The notes: generated by a model from the letters alone, not told the origin. A stretch of 64,000 nt of DNA from Streptomyces sp. CB02923 (GCF_001905005.1 NZ_LWKZ01000001.1:3775-67774); one strand, 5' to 3'. Positions 43,298 to 57,909 are shown, numbered from the stretch's first letter. A program made the numbers and translations.

Positions 43298-45046
43298 ATG
43301 CCGCACCCCCTCATGTCCCGCACCCCCCGCTCCCGGCACAGACGGTGGCTCACCACCGCCGTCACCGGGCTGGCCGGCGCCGCCCTGGCCGTGACCGGCA
43401 CTCAGACCGGCGCCTCGGCGGCCCCCCACGCCGCCCCCCGGGCCGCCGCCGACGTCAACAACGCCAAGAACCCGGGCTTCGAATCCGGGCTCTCCGGCTG
43501 GACCTGCTCCTCGGGCGCGGGCTCCACCGTGTCCTCCCCCGTGCACGGCGGCACATCGGCCCTGAAGGCCACACCGGCCGGCTCCGACCAGGCCAAGTGC
43601 TCGCAGACCGTGGCCGTCAAGCCCGGCTCCACGTACACGCTCAGCGCGTACGTCCAGGGCTCCTACGTCTACCTCGGCGCGAGCGGCACCGGCACCACCG
43701 ACGTGTCCACCTGGGCCCCCGGTGCCACAACCTGGCAGCAGCTGAAGACCACCTTCACCACCGGCCCCTCCACCACCTCCGTCACCGTCTACACCCACGG
43801 CTGGTACGGGCAGTCCGCCTACTTCGCCGACGACATCAGCGTCTTCGGGCCGGACGGTGGCGGCAACGGCGACCCGGGCGATCCGGTTCCCGACGCGCCC
43901 GCCGGGCTGACCGTCGGCGCGGTCACCTCGTCCTCCGTAGCGCTGTCGTGGAGCCCCGCCAAGTACGCCACCGGCTACACCGTCTACCGCGACGGCGCCA
44001 AGGTCCAGTCGGTCACCGGCACGTCGGCCACCGTGACCGGCCTGAGCCCGTCCACCGCGTACCGCTTCCAGGTCGCCGCGGCCAACGCGGCGGGCGAGTC
44101 CGCCAAGTCCGCCGAGGTCACCGCCACCACGTCCCCGGGTGGCGGCGATCCCGGCCCGTCCGTGCCCAAGCACGCCGTCACCGGCTACTGGCAGAACTTC
44201 AACAACGGCGCGACCGTACAGAAGATCAGCGACGTGCCGAACCAGTGCGACATCATCGCGGTGTCCTTCGCCGACGCGACCACCACGCCCGGCGCGATCA
44301 CCTTCAACCTCGACTCGGCGGGTCTGGGCGGCTACACCGTCGACCAGTTCAAGGCCGACATCAGGGCCAAGCAGGCGGCCGGCAAGAACGTCATCCTGTC
44401 CGTCGGCGGCGAGAAGGGCACCATCTCCGTCAACGACTCCGCGTCCGCGAACAACTTCGCCAACAGCGCCTACGCCCTCATGCAGGAGTACGGCTTCAAC
44501 GGCGTCGACATCGACCTGGAGAACGGCCTCAACCCGACCTACATGTCCCAGGCCCTGCGCTCGCTGTCCCAGAAGGCGGGCAGCAAGCTGGTCATCACCA
44601 TGGCCCCGCAGACCATCGACATGCAGTCCACCCAGGGCGGCTACTTCAAGACCGCGCTGAACATCAAGGACATCCTCACCGTCGTCAACATGCAGTACTA
44701 CAACAGCGGTTCGATGCTCGGCTGCGACGGCAAGGTCTACTCGCAGGGCACGGTGGACTTCCTCACCGCCCTGGCCTGCATCCAGCTCGAAGGCGGTCTC
44801 GACCCGTCCCAGGTCGGCCTGGGCCTGCCCGCCTCGACCCGCGCCGCAGGCGGCGGCTACGTGTCGCCCAGCGTCGTCAACAACGCCCTCGACTGCCTCA
44901 CCAAGGGCACCGGCTGCGGCTCCTTCAAGCCCGCCAAGACCTACCCGTCCCTGCGCGGCGCCATGACCTGGTCCACCAACTGGGACGCCGCGACCGGCAA
45001 CGCCTGGTCCAACGCGGTGGGCCCGCACGTGCACAACCTGCCGTAA
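43298..45046 (+). CDS. Secreted chitinase, CBM - FnIII - GH18
   Basis: The 582-residue secreted protein has a signal peptide (1-42, ending ASA-APH). A carbohydrate-binding beta-sandwich follows (about 55-184, NPGFESGLSGWTCSSGAG), then one FnIII domain (about 200-277) and a C-terminal GH18 barrel (about 293-582). The catalytic motif GVDIDLE has the acid E408, and LSVGG is the upstream substrate-strand motif; MQYYNSG follows. Architecture matches ChiC-like streptomycete GH18 enzymes. GGAG lies 6 nt before the ATG. The DasR-type operator ties it to aminosugar metabolism. Confidence 0.95.
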   Translation: MPHPLMSRTPRSRHRRWLTTAVTGLAGAALAVTGTQTGASAAPHAAPRAAADVNNAKNPGFESGLSGWTCSSGAGSTVSSPVHGGTSALKATPAGSDQAKCSQTVAVKPGSTYTLSAYVQGSYVYLGASGTGTTDVSTWAPGATTWQQLKTTFTTGPSTTSVTVYTHGWYGQSAYFADDISVFGPDGGGNGDPGDPVPDAPAGLTVGAVTSSSVALSWSPAKYATGYTVYRDGAKVQSVTGTSATVTGLSPSTAYRFQVAAANAAGESAKSAEVTATTSPGGGDPGPSVPKHAVTGYWQNFNNGATVQKISDVPNQCDIIAVSFADATTTPGAITFNLDSAGLGGYTVDQFKADIRAKQAAGKNVILSVGGEKGTISVNDSASANNFANSAYALMQEYGFNGVDIDLENGLNPTYMSQALRSLSQKAGSKLVITMAPQTIDMQSTQGGYFKTALNIKDILTVVNMQYYNSGSMLGCDGKVYSQGTVDFLTALACIQLEGGLDPSQVGLGLPASTRAAGGGYVSPSVVNNALDCLTKGTGCGSFKPAKTYPSLRGAMTWSTNWDAATGNAWSNAVGPHVHNLP

Positions 45047-45068
45047 CGCGTCACGACCATACGGCTAA

Positions 45069-45095
45069 GGGCGGCACACCGGTGGTGTGCCGCCC
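45069..45095. terminator. Bidirectional terminator between chitinase and gatB
   Basis: GGGCGGCACACC pairs perfectly with GGTGTGCCGCCC over 12 bp with a 3-nt loop, 22 nt from either stop codon of the convergent genes. Confidence 0.9.
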
Positions 45096-45116
45096 CTCGC
45101 GTACGGGAACCGGGTG

Positions 45117-46625
45117 TCAGCCCTCGACGCCCAGCTTCTCCAAGATCAGCTCACGGACACGGGCCGCGTCGGCCTGGCCGCGGGTGGCCTTCATGACCGC
45201 GCCGACCAGCGCGCCGGCCGCCGCGACCTTGCCGCCGCGGATCTTGTCGGCGATGGCGGCGTTGGACTCGATGGCCTCGTCGACGGCCTTGCCCAGCGCG
45301 CCCTCGTCGGAGACGACCTTCAGGCCGCGCTTGTCGACGACGGTGTCCGGGTCGCCCTCACCCGCGAGGACGCCCTCGATGGCCTGGCGGGCCAGCTTGT
45401 CGTTGAGGGAACCCTCCGCGACCAGCGCCGCGACCCGCGCGACCTGCTCCGGGGTGATGGGCAGGGCGGCGAGGTCGACGCCGTCCTCGTTGGCGCGGCG
45501 GGCCAGCTCGCCCATCCACCACTTGCGGGCGGCGGCGGAGTCCGCGCCGGCCTCGGTGGTGGCGACGATCAGGTCCACGGCGCCGGCGTTGAGGATCGAC
45601 TGCATGTCGTGCTCGGAGACGCCCCAGTCCTCGCGCAGCCGGTTGCGGCGTACGCGCGGCAGCTCGGGCAGGCCCTTGCGCAGCTCCTCGACCCACTCGC
45701 GGGACGGGGCCACCGGGACCAGGTCGGGCTCCGGGAAGTACCGGTAGTCCTCGGCCTCCTCCTTGATCCGGCCGGGCGTGGTGGAGCCGTCCTCCTCGTG
45801 GAAGTGGCGGGTCTCCTGGACGATCGTGCCGCCGGAGGACAGCACGGCCGCGTGCCGCTGGATCTCGAAGCGGGCGGCCCGCTCGACGCTGCGCAGCGAG
45901 TTGACGTTCTTCGTCTCGGAGCGGGTGCCGAACTTCTCGATGCCCTTGGGGCGCAGCGACAGGTTCACGTCGCAGCGCATCTGGCCCATCTCCATGCGGG
46001 CCTCGGACACGCCCAGCGCCTTGATCAGCTCGCGCAGCTCGGCGACGTACGCCTTGGCGACCTCCGGAGCCCGCTCGCCCGCGCCCTGGATGGGCTTGGT
46101 GACGATCTCGATGAGCGGGATGCCGGCGCGGTTGTAGTCGAGCAGGGAGTGGGACGCGCCGTGGATACGGCCGGTGGCGCCGCCGACGTGCGTCGACTTG
46201 CCGGTGTCCTCCTCCATGTGGGCGCGCTCGATCTCCACGCGGAAGATCTCGCCGTCCTCCAGCTGTACGTCCAGGTACCCGTCGAAGGCGATGGGCTCGT
46301 CGTACTGCGACGTCTGGAAGTTCTTCGGCATGTCCGGATAGAAGTAGTTCTTCCGGGCGAAGCGGCACCACTCGGCGATCGAGCAGTTCAGGGCCAGGCC
46401 GATCTTGACGGCGGACTCGACGCCGATCGCGTTGACGACCGGGAGCGAGCCGGGCATGCCCAGGCAGGTGGGGCAGGTCTGCGAGTTGGCGTCGGCGCCC
46501 AGGGTGGTGGAGCACCCGCAGAACATCTTGGTCTTGGTGCCGAGTTCGACGTGCACCTCAAGACCCATCACAGGGTCGTAGGTGGCCAGCGCGTCCTCGT
46601 ACGACACCAGTTCAGTGACGGTCAC
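45117..46625 (-). CDS. gatB: Aspartyl/glutamyl-tRNA amidotransferase subunit B
   Basis: The 502-residue GatB kinase/amidotransferase subunit phosphorylates Glu-tRNA(Gln) or Asp-tRNA(Asn). [19 protein letters not shown] near residue 19 begins the cradle domain, and NPNT-type zinc/metal residues appear as [37 protein letters not shown] and the C-terminal YqeY-like tail ([21 protein letters not shown]) are typical. It follows gatA and an 80-residue ORF in a coupled operon with gatC. Confidence 0.97.
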   Translation of the reverse strand: MTVTELVSYEDALATYDPVMGLEVHVELGTKTKMFCGCSTTLGADANSQTCPTCLGMPGSLPVVNAIGVESAVKIGLALNCSIAEWCRFARKNYFYPDMPKNFQTSQYDEPIAFDGYLDVQLEDGEIFRVEIERAHMEEDTGKSTHVGGATGRIHGASHSLLDYNRAGIPLIEIVTKPIQGAGERAPEVAKAYVAELRELIKALGVSEARMEMGQMRCDVNLSLRPKGIEKFGTRSETKNVNSLRSVERAARFEIQRHAAVLSSGGTIVQETRHFHEEDGSTTPGRIKEEAEDYRYFPEPDLVPVAPSREWVEELRKGLPELPRVRRNRLREDWGVSEHDMQSILNAGAVDLIVATTEAGADSAAARKWWMGELARRANEDGVDLAALPITPEQVARVAALVAEGSLNDKLARQAIEGVLAGEGDPDTVVDKRGLKVVSDEGALGKAVDEAIESNAAIADKIRGGKVAAAGALVGAVMKATRGQADAARVRELILEKLGVEG

Positions 46626-46649
46626 GGAAAACTAACCTCTCAGTCCCGC

Positions 46650-46892
46650 TCAGCCCGCGAGCACGTCGTCGTCGGCGAGCCGACGCAGATCACGGACCAG
46701 CAGCGCGACTCCGGTGGCGATGGCGGCGGCGGAGACGACGGCGTCGAGGAGCTGGAGCCGGTCCTGCTCGCCCTTCGCCTTCTTCGCCTGCTTGACGACG
46801 CTCACCGCACCGAACAGCGTGGTGCCGATGGACAGATACGTACCGGCCTTGGACTTCTTGAAGCCCTTGGCCTTCGCGAGCTTTCCACTCAC
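46650..46892 (-). CDS. Small protein encoded between gatA and gatB
   Basis: The 80-residue product is Lys-rich at the N-terminus ([18 protein letters not shown]) with hydrophobic segments at about 21-34 and 48-66. The GTG start overlaps the gatA stop as GTGA and gatB starts 24 nt downstream, so it is translated in the gat operon. I do not recognise a family. Conservation of this inserted ORF would point to a membrane-associated accessory, but this is not shown here. Confidence 0.75.
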   Translation of the reverse strand: MSGKLAKAKGFKKSKAGTYLSIGTTLFGAVSVVKQAKKAKGEQDRLQLLDAVVSAAAIATGVALLVRDLRRLADDDVLAG

Positions 46893-48382
46893 AGGGACGG
46901 TGCCTCCTCAAGCAGCGGGTGCCCCCAACGGGCGGTGAACGCGGCCTCGACCGCGGCACCGACCTTGTAGAGCCGGTCGTCGGCCATGGCAGGAGCGATG
47001 ATCTGCAGCCCCACCGGCAGCCCGTCCTCGGGGGCCAGGCCGCAGGGCAGCGACATGGCCGCGTTGCCTGCCAGGTTCGTCGGGATCGTGCACAGGTCGG
47101 CGAGGTACATCGCCATCGGGTCGTCGGCGCGCTCGCCGATCGGGAAGGCCGTGGTGGGCGTGGTCGGCGAGACCAGCACGTCGACCTGCTCGAAGGCCTT
47201 CTCGAAGTCCCGGGTGATCAGGGTGCGGACCTTCTGCGCCGAGCCGTAGTACGCGTCGTAGTAGCCGGAGCTGAGCGCGTACGTGCCGAGCATGACGCGG
47301 CGCTTGACCTCGGGGCCGAAGCCGGCCTCGCGGGTCAGGGCCGTGACGTCCTCGGCCGACCGGGTGCCGTCGTCGCCGACCCGCAGGCCGTACCGCATGG
47401 CGTCGAAGCGGGCCAGGTTCGAGGAGCACTCGGACGGCGCGATCAGGTAGTACGCCGCGAGCGCCTTGTCGAAGGACGGGCAGGAGATCTCGACGATCTC
47501 CGCGCCCAGCTCGCGCAGCAGCTCCACGGACTCGTTGAAGCGCTGCATGACGCCGGGCTGGTAGCCCTCGCCGGAGAACTCCTTGACGACGCCGACGCGC
47601 ATCCCCTTGACGTCACCGTTGCGGGCCGCCTCGACGACCGGCGGGACCGGCGCGTCGATGGAGGTGGAGTCCAGCTCGTCGTGGCCGGCGATGACCTCGT
47701 GCAGCAGGGCCGCGTCCAGGACCGTACGGGCGCAGGGCCCGCCCTGGTCGAGGGACGAGGAGAACGCCACCATGCCGTAGCGGGAGACCCCGCCGTAGGT
47801 GGGCTTGACGCCGACCGTGCCGGTGACGGCGGCGGGCTGGCGGATCGAGCCGCCGGTGTCCGTGCCGATGGCGAGCGGCGCCTCGTAGGAGGCGAGCGCG
47901 GCGGAGGAGCCGCCGCCGGAGCCGCCCGGGATACGGGTGAGGTCCCAGGGGTTGCCGGTCGGGCCGTAGGCGCTGTTCTCGGTGGAGGACCCCATGGCGA
48001 ACTCGTCCATGTTGGTCTTGCCGAGGATGACGACGTCGGCGGCCTTGAGCCGCTTGGTCACCGTCGCGTCGTACGGCGGGATCCAGCCTTCGAGGATCTT
48101 CGAACCGACGGTGGTGGGAATGCCCTCCGTGGTGAAGATGTCCTTCAGGGCGAGCGGGACGCCGGCCAGCGGGCCCAGCTTCTCGCCGCGCTCGCGCTTG
48201 GCGTCCACGGCACGGGCCTGGGCGAGCGCGCCCTCGCGGTCCACGTGCAGGAAGGCGTGCACCTTCTCGTCGACGGCCTCGATGCGGGCCAGGTGCGCCT
48301 CGGTGACCTCGACGGCCGTGACCTCACCGGCGGCGATCTTCGCCGCGGTCTCGGCGGCGGTGAGCTTGATCAGATCTGCCAT
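46889..48382 (-). CDS. gatA: Aspartyl/glutamyl-tRNA amidotransferase subunit A
   Basis: The 497-residue amidase-signature enzyme releases ammonia from glutamine for the tRNA amidation. The Ser-cisSer-Lys triad is intact: K80 in PLALKDIF, S155 in [13 protein letters not shown] and S179 in [13 protein letters not shown] chose the ATG at 48382 (GGGGGAGGA about 10 nt upstream); a GTG at 48391 overlaps the gatC stop. Order gatC-gatA-orf80-gatB with overlaps implies coupled synthesis of the complex. Confidence 0.97.
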   Translation of the reverse strand: MADLIKLTAAETAAKIAAGEVTAVEVTEAHLARIEAVDEKVHAFLHVDREGALAQARAVDAKRERGEKLGPLAGVPLALKDIFTTEGIPTTVGSKILEGWIPPYDATVTKRLKAADVVILGKTNMDEFAMGSSTENSAYGPTGNPWDLTRIPGGSGGGSSAALASYEAPLAIGTDTGGSIRQPAAVTGTVGVKPTYGGVSRYGMVAFSSSLDQGGPCARTVLDAALLHEVIAGHDELDSTSIDAPVPPVVEAARNGDVKGMRVGVVKEFSGEGYQPGVMQRFNESVELLRELGAEIVEISCPSFDKALAAYYLIAPSECSSNLARFDAMRYGLRVGDDGTRSAEDVTALTREAGFGPEVKRRVMLGTYALSSGYYDAYYGSAQKVRTLITRDFEKAFEQVDVLVSPTTPTTAFPIGERADDPMAMYLADLCTIPTNLAGNAAMSLPCGLAPEDGLPVGLQIIAPAMADDRLYKVGAAVEAAFTARWGHPLLEEAPSL

Positions 48383-48387
48383 GTCGG

Positions 48388-48684
48388 TCACTCCTCCCCC
48401 AGGATCTGCGGCACCTTGAAACGCTGCTGCTCCTGGGCCGGGGCGCCGGACAGCGCCTGCTCGGGCGTCAGCGACGGACGGACCACGTCCGGCCGCATGA
48501 CATTGGTCAGGGGCAGCGGGTGGGAGGTCGGCGGTACGTCTTGGTCGGCGACCTCGGAGACGCGGGCTACCGCGCCGATGATGTCGTCGAGCTGTCCGGC
48601 GAAGTGATCGAGCTCTTCGTCCTTCAGCTCCAAGCGCGCCAGCCGGGCGAGGTGGGCAACCTCCTCGCGCGTGATGCCAGGCAT
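48388..48684 (-). CDS. gatC: Aspartyl/glutamyl-tRNA amidotransferase subunit C
   Basis: The 98-residue GatC clamps GatA and GatB. It starts [20 protein letters not shown], continues with [12 protein letters not shown] and [15 protein letters not shown], and ends [10 protein letters not shown], all family hallmarks. It is the first gene of the gat operon, with an upstream region containing a 28-bp tandem repeat. Confidence 0.96.
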   Translation of the reverse strand: MPGITREEVAHLARLARLELKDEELDHFAGQLDDIIGAVARVSEVADQDVPPTSHPLPLTNVMRPDVVRPSLTPEQALSGAPAQEQQRFKVPQILGEE

Positions 48685-48857
48685 GCAGCGATCCTCAGGG
48701 TGAGTGTCTTGGCTGTGTTGTCCGGGCCAATCCTATTGCGTAGCCGATAGGGGTTCGAAACGCATTCCCGGAGGGACGCGTCCGAGTCGCTTCCGGAGGG
48801 CTGCGGGGAGGGGTCCCGGGTGGCCGGTGGAGGCGTGGGGAGGGACGCGGGGAGGGG
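48685..48857. other. gatC upstream region
   Basis: The leader and promoter region of the gat operon. TAGGAT lies at 48737-48732 on the minus strand and could be a -10; no convincing -35 was found. No other gene is present. Confidence 0.35.
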
Positions 48858-48997
48858 GCCCGGGGGGCCGGTGTGCGGGGAACGGGAGGGGCGGCCGGTG
48901 GGCGGAGAACGACCGAAGGCAGCCGGTGGGCGGGGAACGCCCGAAGGCAGCCGGTGGGCGGGGAACGCCCGAAGGCAGCCGGTGGGCGGGGATCGGC
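48858..48997. repeat. Five tandem copies of a 28-bp unit upstream of the gat operon
   Basis: Two identical units (48914-48941 and 48942-48969, CGAAGGCAGCCGGTGGGCGG plus GGAACGCC) are flanked by one diverged copy downstream (48970-48997) and two upstream (48886-48913, 48858-48885). There are no spacers, so this is a minisatellite-like array, not a CRISPR. Confidence 0.85.
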
Positions 48998-49070
48998 CGG
49001 GGGCGGCCGGTGGGGGCTGCGGCAGGGCGGCCGTCTTGTGGCGCGGGGCCCGGGGGTGGCCGGGCCGGAC

Positions 49071-49104
49071 GGCGGGCCCGGTGGCGGGCCCGGTGGCGGG
49101 CCGG
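49071..49104. repeat. 12-bp tandem repeat abutting the GGDEF-EAL gene stop
   Basis: GGCGGGCCCGGT occurs at 49071-49082 and 49083-49094 and in a shortened third copy to 49104. The stop codon of the minus-strand gene begins at 49105. Confidence 0.82.
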
Positions 49105-51234
49105 TCAGATGACGCGCTGGTCGGCTTCCTCGGCGGCCGCGGCGCGCTCGTGCTGGGGTTCGTGCTGAGCCGCGGCGGCGGGCCGCTCCGCCTCGCGCTG
49201 CCAGCCGCGCTCGCCGCGGGCCCGCAGCCAGGCCGTGGTCTCGTCCGGCGGCATCGCGGCGGCGACCAGCCAGCCCTGTACGGCGTCGCAGCCCAGGTCG
49301 CGCAGCCGCTCCCAGGTCTCGTCGTCCTCGACGCCCTCGGCGACCACCAGCAGGCCGAGCGAGTGGGCCAGGTCCAGCGTGCAGCGGACGATCTCGGCGT
49401 CCTCGTTGTCCACGGCGAGCCGGGCGACGAAGGAGCGGTCGATCTTCAGCTCGCTGACCGGCAGACGCCGCAGGTGGACGAGGGAGGAGTAGCCGGTGCC
49501 GAAGTCGTCGAGGGACATCTTGACGCCGTGCCCGGTCAGCCCGGCCAGCGTGTCGGCGGCCCGCTGCGGGTCCTCCAGCAGGACGTGTTCCGTTATCTCC
49601 AACTGGAGTGACCCGGGAGGCACTTGGTGGCGAGCCAGCCGCGCGGCCACCGCACCGGCGAAGCCGGGGGTGTGCACGTCGCGCGGTGAGACGTTGACCG
49701 CGACCGGCACCTCCAGGCCGGACGCGCGCCACCGGGCCACCTGGGCGAGCGCGGTCTCCAGGACGTACTCCGTCAGGCGCGGCATCAGCCCGGACGACTC
49801 GGCGATGGCGATGAACTCGTCCGGAGGGACCCTGCCACGCTCCGGATGGACCCACCGGACCAGCGCCTCCAGCCCGGCCACATGGCCGTCGAAGCCGACC
49901 TTGGGCTGGTAGTGCAGCTCCACGTCACCGGCGTCCAGCGCGCGGCGCAGGTCGCCCAACAGGCCCAGCCGGTCCGGGGTGTTGCCGTCCCGCTTGGCCT
50001 CGTAGACCTCGACGCCGCTGCGGTCCCGCTTGGCCTGGTACATGGCGACGTCGGCCCGGCGCAGCAGTCCCTCGGCGTCCAGGGCGTGGTCGGGGAAGAC
50101 CGCGACCCCCGCGCTGGCCTCCAGCACGAGGGTGAGTCCGTCCAGGTCGAGCGGTGAGCCGAGGGCCGCGACCAGGTTGCGGGCCACCCGCTGGGCGCTG
50201 GTCAGGGAGTCGGCGGTGGGCAGCAGGACCGCGAACTCGTCGCCGCCGAGCCGGGCGACCTCCGCGCCGCGCGGCAGGGCGTGCCGCAGCCGGTCGGCTA
50301 TCTGGAGCAGCAACCGGTCCCCCGCGAGGTGGCCGAGGGTGTCGTTGACCGAGCGGAAGCGGTCCAGGTCGATGAGGACGAGCGCGGAGCGGGCGCCGAT
50401 GCGCTCGGCGTCGTCCAGCGCGGTCCAGGTGCGCTCCAGCAGCCACTGCCGGTTGGGCAGGCCGGTGAGCGGGTCCCGCAGCTGCTCCTCGGCCCGTGCG
50501 CGGGCGATCCACAGGGTGGAGTCCAGGGCGATCAGGGGCACGGCGAACATCGGCAGCAGGAACGGCGCGTGCACGGCGGCCACCACGATCAGCGGTGAGA
50601 TGCCCAGCAGCGCCACGCCGACCAGGGCCTGCCGGGCCAGGGCCGTCCGGGCGATGGTGGGCAGGCTGCCGCTGCGCGAGGCCATCGTGAACCACAGCAG
50701 GGCGCGGGTGACGACCAGGTAGGCGGCGGCCGCGACCAGGATGTCGGGCAGCACGGACAGGTCCCAGGCCGCGGGCTGCCACGGGTGCTCGACGGTCGGT
50801 ACGACGTGGAAGGCGGCGAGGCCCAGCGCCGCGGCGCCGATCCCGAGGATGTCGACCGCGCCGTGCAGCAGGGCCTGTCGCCAGCGGTGCCGGCGGGCGG
50901 CGCCGACCAGCAGCACGACGGCCACGCTCACCAGGACGGCGGGCACCCAGCCGTACAGCAGCAGGACGGCGAGGGCCAGGGCCGCGCCCGAGCCCGTGCC
51001 GCCCCACCAGCGGTCGCGGCCGAGCGCGACGAGATGGCCGACGATGACGCCGGTGAGGATCGCCAGGCCCCAGCCGACGGCGCCTTCCGGGAACAGGGCC
51101 CGGCCGGCGCCGAGCGTGCGGATCACTCCCGCCGCGAGTGCGCTGCCCGCCACCAGCACGACGGCCGCGGGCAGCGCGGGCACGACGAGCCGGCGGAGCC
51201 GCGACGCCGGAGCGGCGCTGTCGGTCGGTTTCAT
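49105..51234 (-). CDS. rmdB: Membrane GGDEF-EAL protein, RmdB-like c-di-GMP phosphodiesterase
   Basis: The protein has 709 residues. The N-terminal 245 hold about six hydrophobic segments. GGDEF (about 252-415) has intact RLGGDEF (330-334) but no RxxD I-site. EAL (about 425-670) keeps E456-A-L in LEALVRW, LEITE, DDFGTGYSS (576-584), KIDRSF and VAEGVE, all needed for hydrolysis, although QGY reads QGW. It is expected to degrade c-di-GMP. Placement next to ligA matches S. coelicolor RmdB (SCO5495), a phosphodiesterase affecting development. The ATG at 51234 has GAGAGG 7 nt upstream; the C-terminal tail is Ala/Glu-rich. Confidence 0.9.
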   Translation of the reverse strand: MKPTDSAAPASRLRRLVVPALPAAVVLVAGSALAAGVIRTLGAGRALFPEGAVGWGLAILTGVIVGHLVALGRDRWWGGTGSGAALALAVLLLYGWVPAVLVSVAVVLLVGAARRHRWRQALLHGAVDILGIGAAALGLAAFHVVPTVEHPWQPAAWDLSVLPDILVAAAAYLVVTRALLWFTMASRSGSLPTIARTALARQALVGVALLGISPLIVVAAVHAPFLLPMFAVPLIALDSTLWIARARAEEQLRDPLTGLPNRQWLLERTWTALDDAERIGARSALVLIDLDRFRSVNDTLGHLAGDRLLLQIADRLRHALPRGAEVARLGGDEFAVLLPTADSLTSAQRVARNLVAALGSPLDLDGLTLVLEASAGVAVFPDHALDAEGLLRRADVAMYQAKRDRSGVEVYEAKRDGNTPDRLGLLGDLRRALDAGDVELHYQPKVGFDGHVAGLEALVRWVHPERGRVPPDEFIAIAESSGLMPRLTEYVLETALAQVARWRASGLEVPVAVNVSPRDVHTPGFAGAVAARLARHQVPPGSLQLEITEHVLLEDPQRAADTLAGLTGHGVKMSLDDFGTGYSSLVHLRRLPVSELKIDRSFVARLAVDNEDAEIVRCTLDLAHSLGLLVVAEGVEDDETWERLRDLGCDAVQGWLVAAAMPPDETTAWLRARGERGWQREAERPAAAAQHEPQHERAAAAEEADQRVI

Positions 51235-51390
51235 TCCGATACCTCTCACAGCCGGCTGTGCCCGCGCCACGGCAGGCGCACACCTCAACAGTAGGCCGCA
51301 GAAGGCCGCCGCGGGCAGCGATCGGCAGCGGTTGCCCGAATGCGACCCGGCCATCCGGAACCATCTGCTATGCGCCGATGAGGTGACTCC

Positions 51391-54673
<3,283 letters not shown>

Positions 54674-54787
54674 CGTCCGAGGGTAAGTGGTGCGGCGCTG
54701 TGGCCTTTGGCCACGGGGGTCCGGGTGGGCCGCCGGGGCCCGCGGCCGCGGGCCCCGGTGACGGCCGGGCCATGGGTCCGTCACCCC

Positions 54788-54813
54788 TGTCCTCAAACGC
54801 CGGACGGGCTGGA
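54788..54813. repeat. Dispersed Streptomyces intergenic repeat (uninterrupted copy)
   Basis: TGTCCTCAAACGCCGGACGG followed by GCTGGA is a motif I recall as dispersed in many Streptomyces intergenic regions. The copy at 1938-1990 has a palindrome in place of ACGCCGG. Confidence 0.7.
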
Positions 54814-54845
54814 TGGCGCGGACCGGGAACCCCTCGGCAGCCGCT

Positions 54846-54905
54846 CACCGGCCCGGACGTACCGTCAGCGGCCAGGACCTACCGTCACCGGCCCGGACGT
54901 ACCGT
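54846..54905. repeat. Three tandem 20-bp repeats spanning an SDR stop codon
   Basis: Units 54846-54865, 54866-54885 and 54886-54905 (CACCGGCCCGGACGTACCGT; the middle one with three changes). The SDR stop codon (54885-54887) sits at the junction of the second and third units, so the C-terminal TVRPGR is encoded by the last copy. Confidence 0.85.
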
Positions 54906-55574
54906 CAGGTCGTTGATCTCCGCGTCGCGGGGGAGGTCGATGGCGGTGAGGAGGGTGGTGGCGACCGACTCCGGGTCGATCCACTGGGCGGCGTCGTAGT
55001 CGCGGCCCTCCTGGCGGAAGACGTTCTCCTGCATGGGGGTGGCGGTGCGGCCCGGGTAGATGGAGGTCACCCGTACGCCGTTGCCGTGCTCCTCGGCCCG
55101 CAGCGAGTCGGCGAGCGCCTTCAGGCCGTGCTTGCTGGCGGCGTAGGCGCCCCACTGGGGACCCGCGTTCAGGCCGGCGCCGGAGTTGACGAAGACGACG
55201 TGGCCCTTGGCGATCCGCAGCTGCGGGAGGAACTGGCGGGTCAGTTCGGCGGGCGAGGCGAGGTTGGCGGCGAGCGTGCGCTGCCAGGCCGCGGGGCCGA
55301 GGTCGCCGATCGCGCCCAGTTCGACGACGCCCGCGATGTGCAGCAGGGAGTCGAGGCGGTCGGGCAGCGACTGCTTGCCGAAGGCCCAGTCCAGCTTCTC
55401 GGGGGTGGCGAGGTCGCCGACCACCGTGCGGGCGCCGGGGAACTGCCCGGCGAGTTCCTTGGCGCGGCCGGCGTCGCGCGCCAGCAGCCAGAGCTCCTCG
55501 CCGCGGTCGGCGAGCCGCCGCGCGACCGCCGCTCCGATGCCCGATCCTGCGCCCGTGATCAAGTGCGTACCCAT
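54885..55574 (-). CDS. Short-chain dehydrogenase/reductase
   Basis: The 229-residue classical SDR has TGAGSGIG (residues 7-14) for NADP binding, NSGAGLNAG with the catalytic-site Ser and YAASKHGLKAL with the Tyr-x-x-x-Lys pair. Asn in LAANLASP completes the tetrad. The substrate is unknown. The 3' end has a 20-bp tandem duplication. It is 158 nt downstream of the LOG-family gene in the same direction. Confidence 0.88.
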   Translation of the reverse strand: MGTHLITGAGSGIGAAVARRLADRGEELWLLARDAGRAKELAGQFPGARTVVGDLATPEKLDWAFGKQSLPDRLDSLLHIAGVVELGAIGDLGPAAWQRTLAANLASPAELTRQFLPQLRIAKGHVVFVNSGAGLNAGPQWGAYAASKHGLKALADSLRAEEHGNGVRVTSIYPGRTATPMQENVFRQEGRDYDAAQWIDPESVATTLLTAIDLPRDAEINDLTVRPGR

Positions 55575-55731
55575 GGGACCGATCCTAACGAGGGATGCGG
55601 GTGCGGCACGGCACCGTCCGCGTCAAGCGGAATCATGGATTCCGCCGAACCCGTACGGCCCTGCACCGCCCTGCCCGGCCCCGGCGCGGCCCCGCCCGGC
55701 CCCGTACGCCCCGTACGCCCCTCCGTACGCC

Positions 55732-56274
55732 TCAGCCCTGGATGCCCGCCTGCTCCTCCAGGTACGCCATCGCCCCGGCGCCGTCCTCCGCGAAGAACAC
55801 CAGCTCGGTGAGGGGCAGCGGCAGGAAGCCCTCGTTGTCCATGCGCTGGAACTGCTCCTTCAGGCCGTCGTAGAAACCGGCGGTGTTCAGGAGCACCACC
55901 GGCTTGGTGTGCAGTCCGTGCTTCTTGAGCTCCAGGATCTCGGTGGCCTCGTCGAGCGTGCCCGTGCCGCCGACCATGACGACGACGGCGTCGGCGCGCT
56001 TCAGGAGCTCGGCCTTGCGCTCGGCGAGGTCCTTGGTGACCACCATGTCGTCCACCCCCTCGCGCACCTTGTGCGCGAGGAAGTCCACGGAGACGCCGAC
56101 GAGCCGGCCGCCCGCCTCCTCCACGCCGTCCGCCATGACCTTCATCAGCCCGCTGTCCGAGCCGCCCCACACCAGTGCGTGGCCGCCCGCGCCGATCAGC
56201 CGGGCGAATTCCCGGGCGGGGGTGGTGTAGCGGGCGTCGAGGTCGGCGGCGGAGCAGAAGACACAGATGTTCAT
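55732..56274 (-). CDS. LOG-family (TIGR00730) protein
   Basis: The 180-residue Rossmann-like protein has VFCSAAD, VWGGSDSGLMKVMADG and VGGTGTLDEATEIL. The canonical motif is PGGxGTxxE; here the proline is valine, while the catalytic Glu and Thr are kept. LOG enzymes release cytokinin-like bases from nucleoside monophosphates; many bacterial members have unknown substrates. The ATG at 56274 has GAGTG upstream. It lies downstream of gdhA, behind a terminator. Confidence 0.88.
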   Translation of the reverse strand: MNICVFCSAADLDARYTTPAREFARLIGAGGHALVWGGSDSGLMKVMADGVEEAGGRLVGVSVDFLAHKVREGVDDMVVTKDLAERKAELLKRADAVVVMVGGTGTLDEATEILELKKHGLHTKPVVLLNTAGFYDGLKEQFQRMDNEGFLPLPLTELVFFAEDGAGAMAYLEEQAGIQG

Positions 56275-56305
56275 GCCGGTCACTCTACGAGCCGGCACCG
56301 ACACC

Positions 56306-56339
56306 GGTGCGGGTGCCGGCCGGGCCCGGCACCCGCACC
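56306..56339 (-). terminator. gdhA terminator hairpin
   Basis: GGTGCGGGTGCCGG pairs perfectly with CCGGCACCCGCACC over 14 bp with a 6-nt loop, two bases after the gdhA stop codon. Confidence 0.88.
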
Positions 56340-56341
56340 GC

Positions 56342-57907
<1,566 letters not shown>

Positions 57908-57909
57908 TC

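Noticed and set aside
48858..48997. Possible CRISPR array of 28-bp repeats
   Set aside because: The units are directly adjacent with no unique spacers and no cas genes lie nearby; this is a tandem minisatellite.
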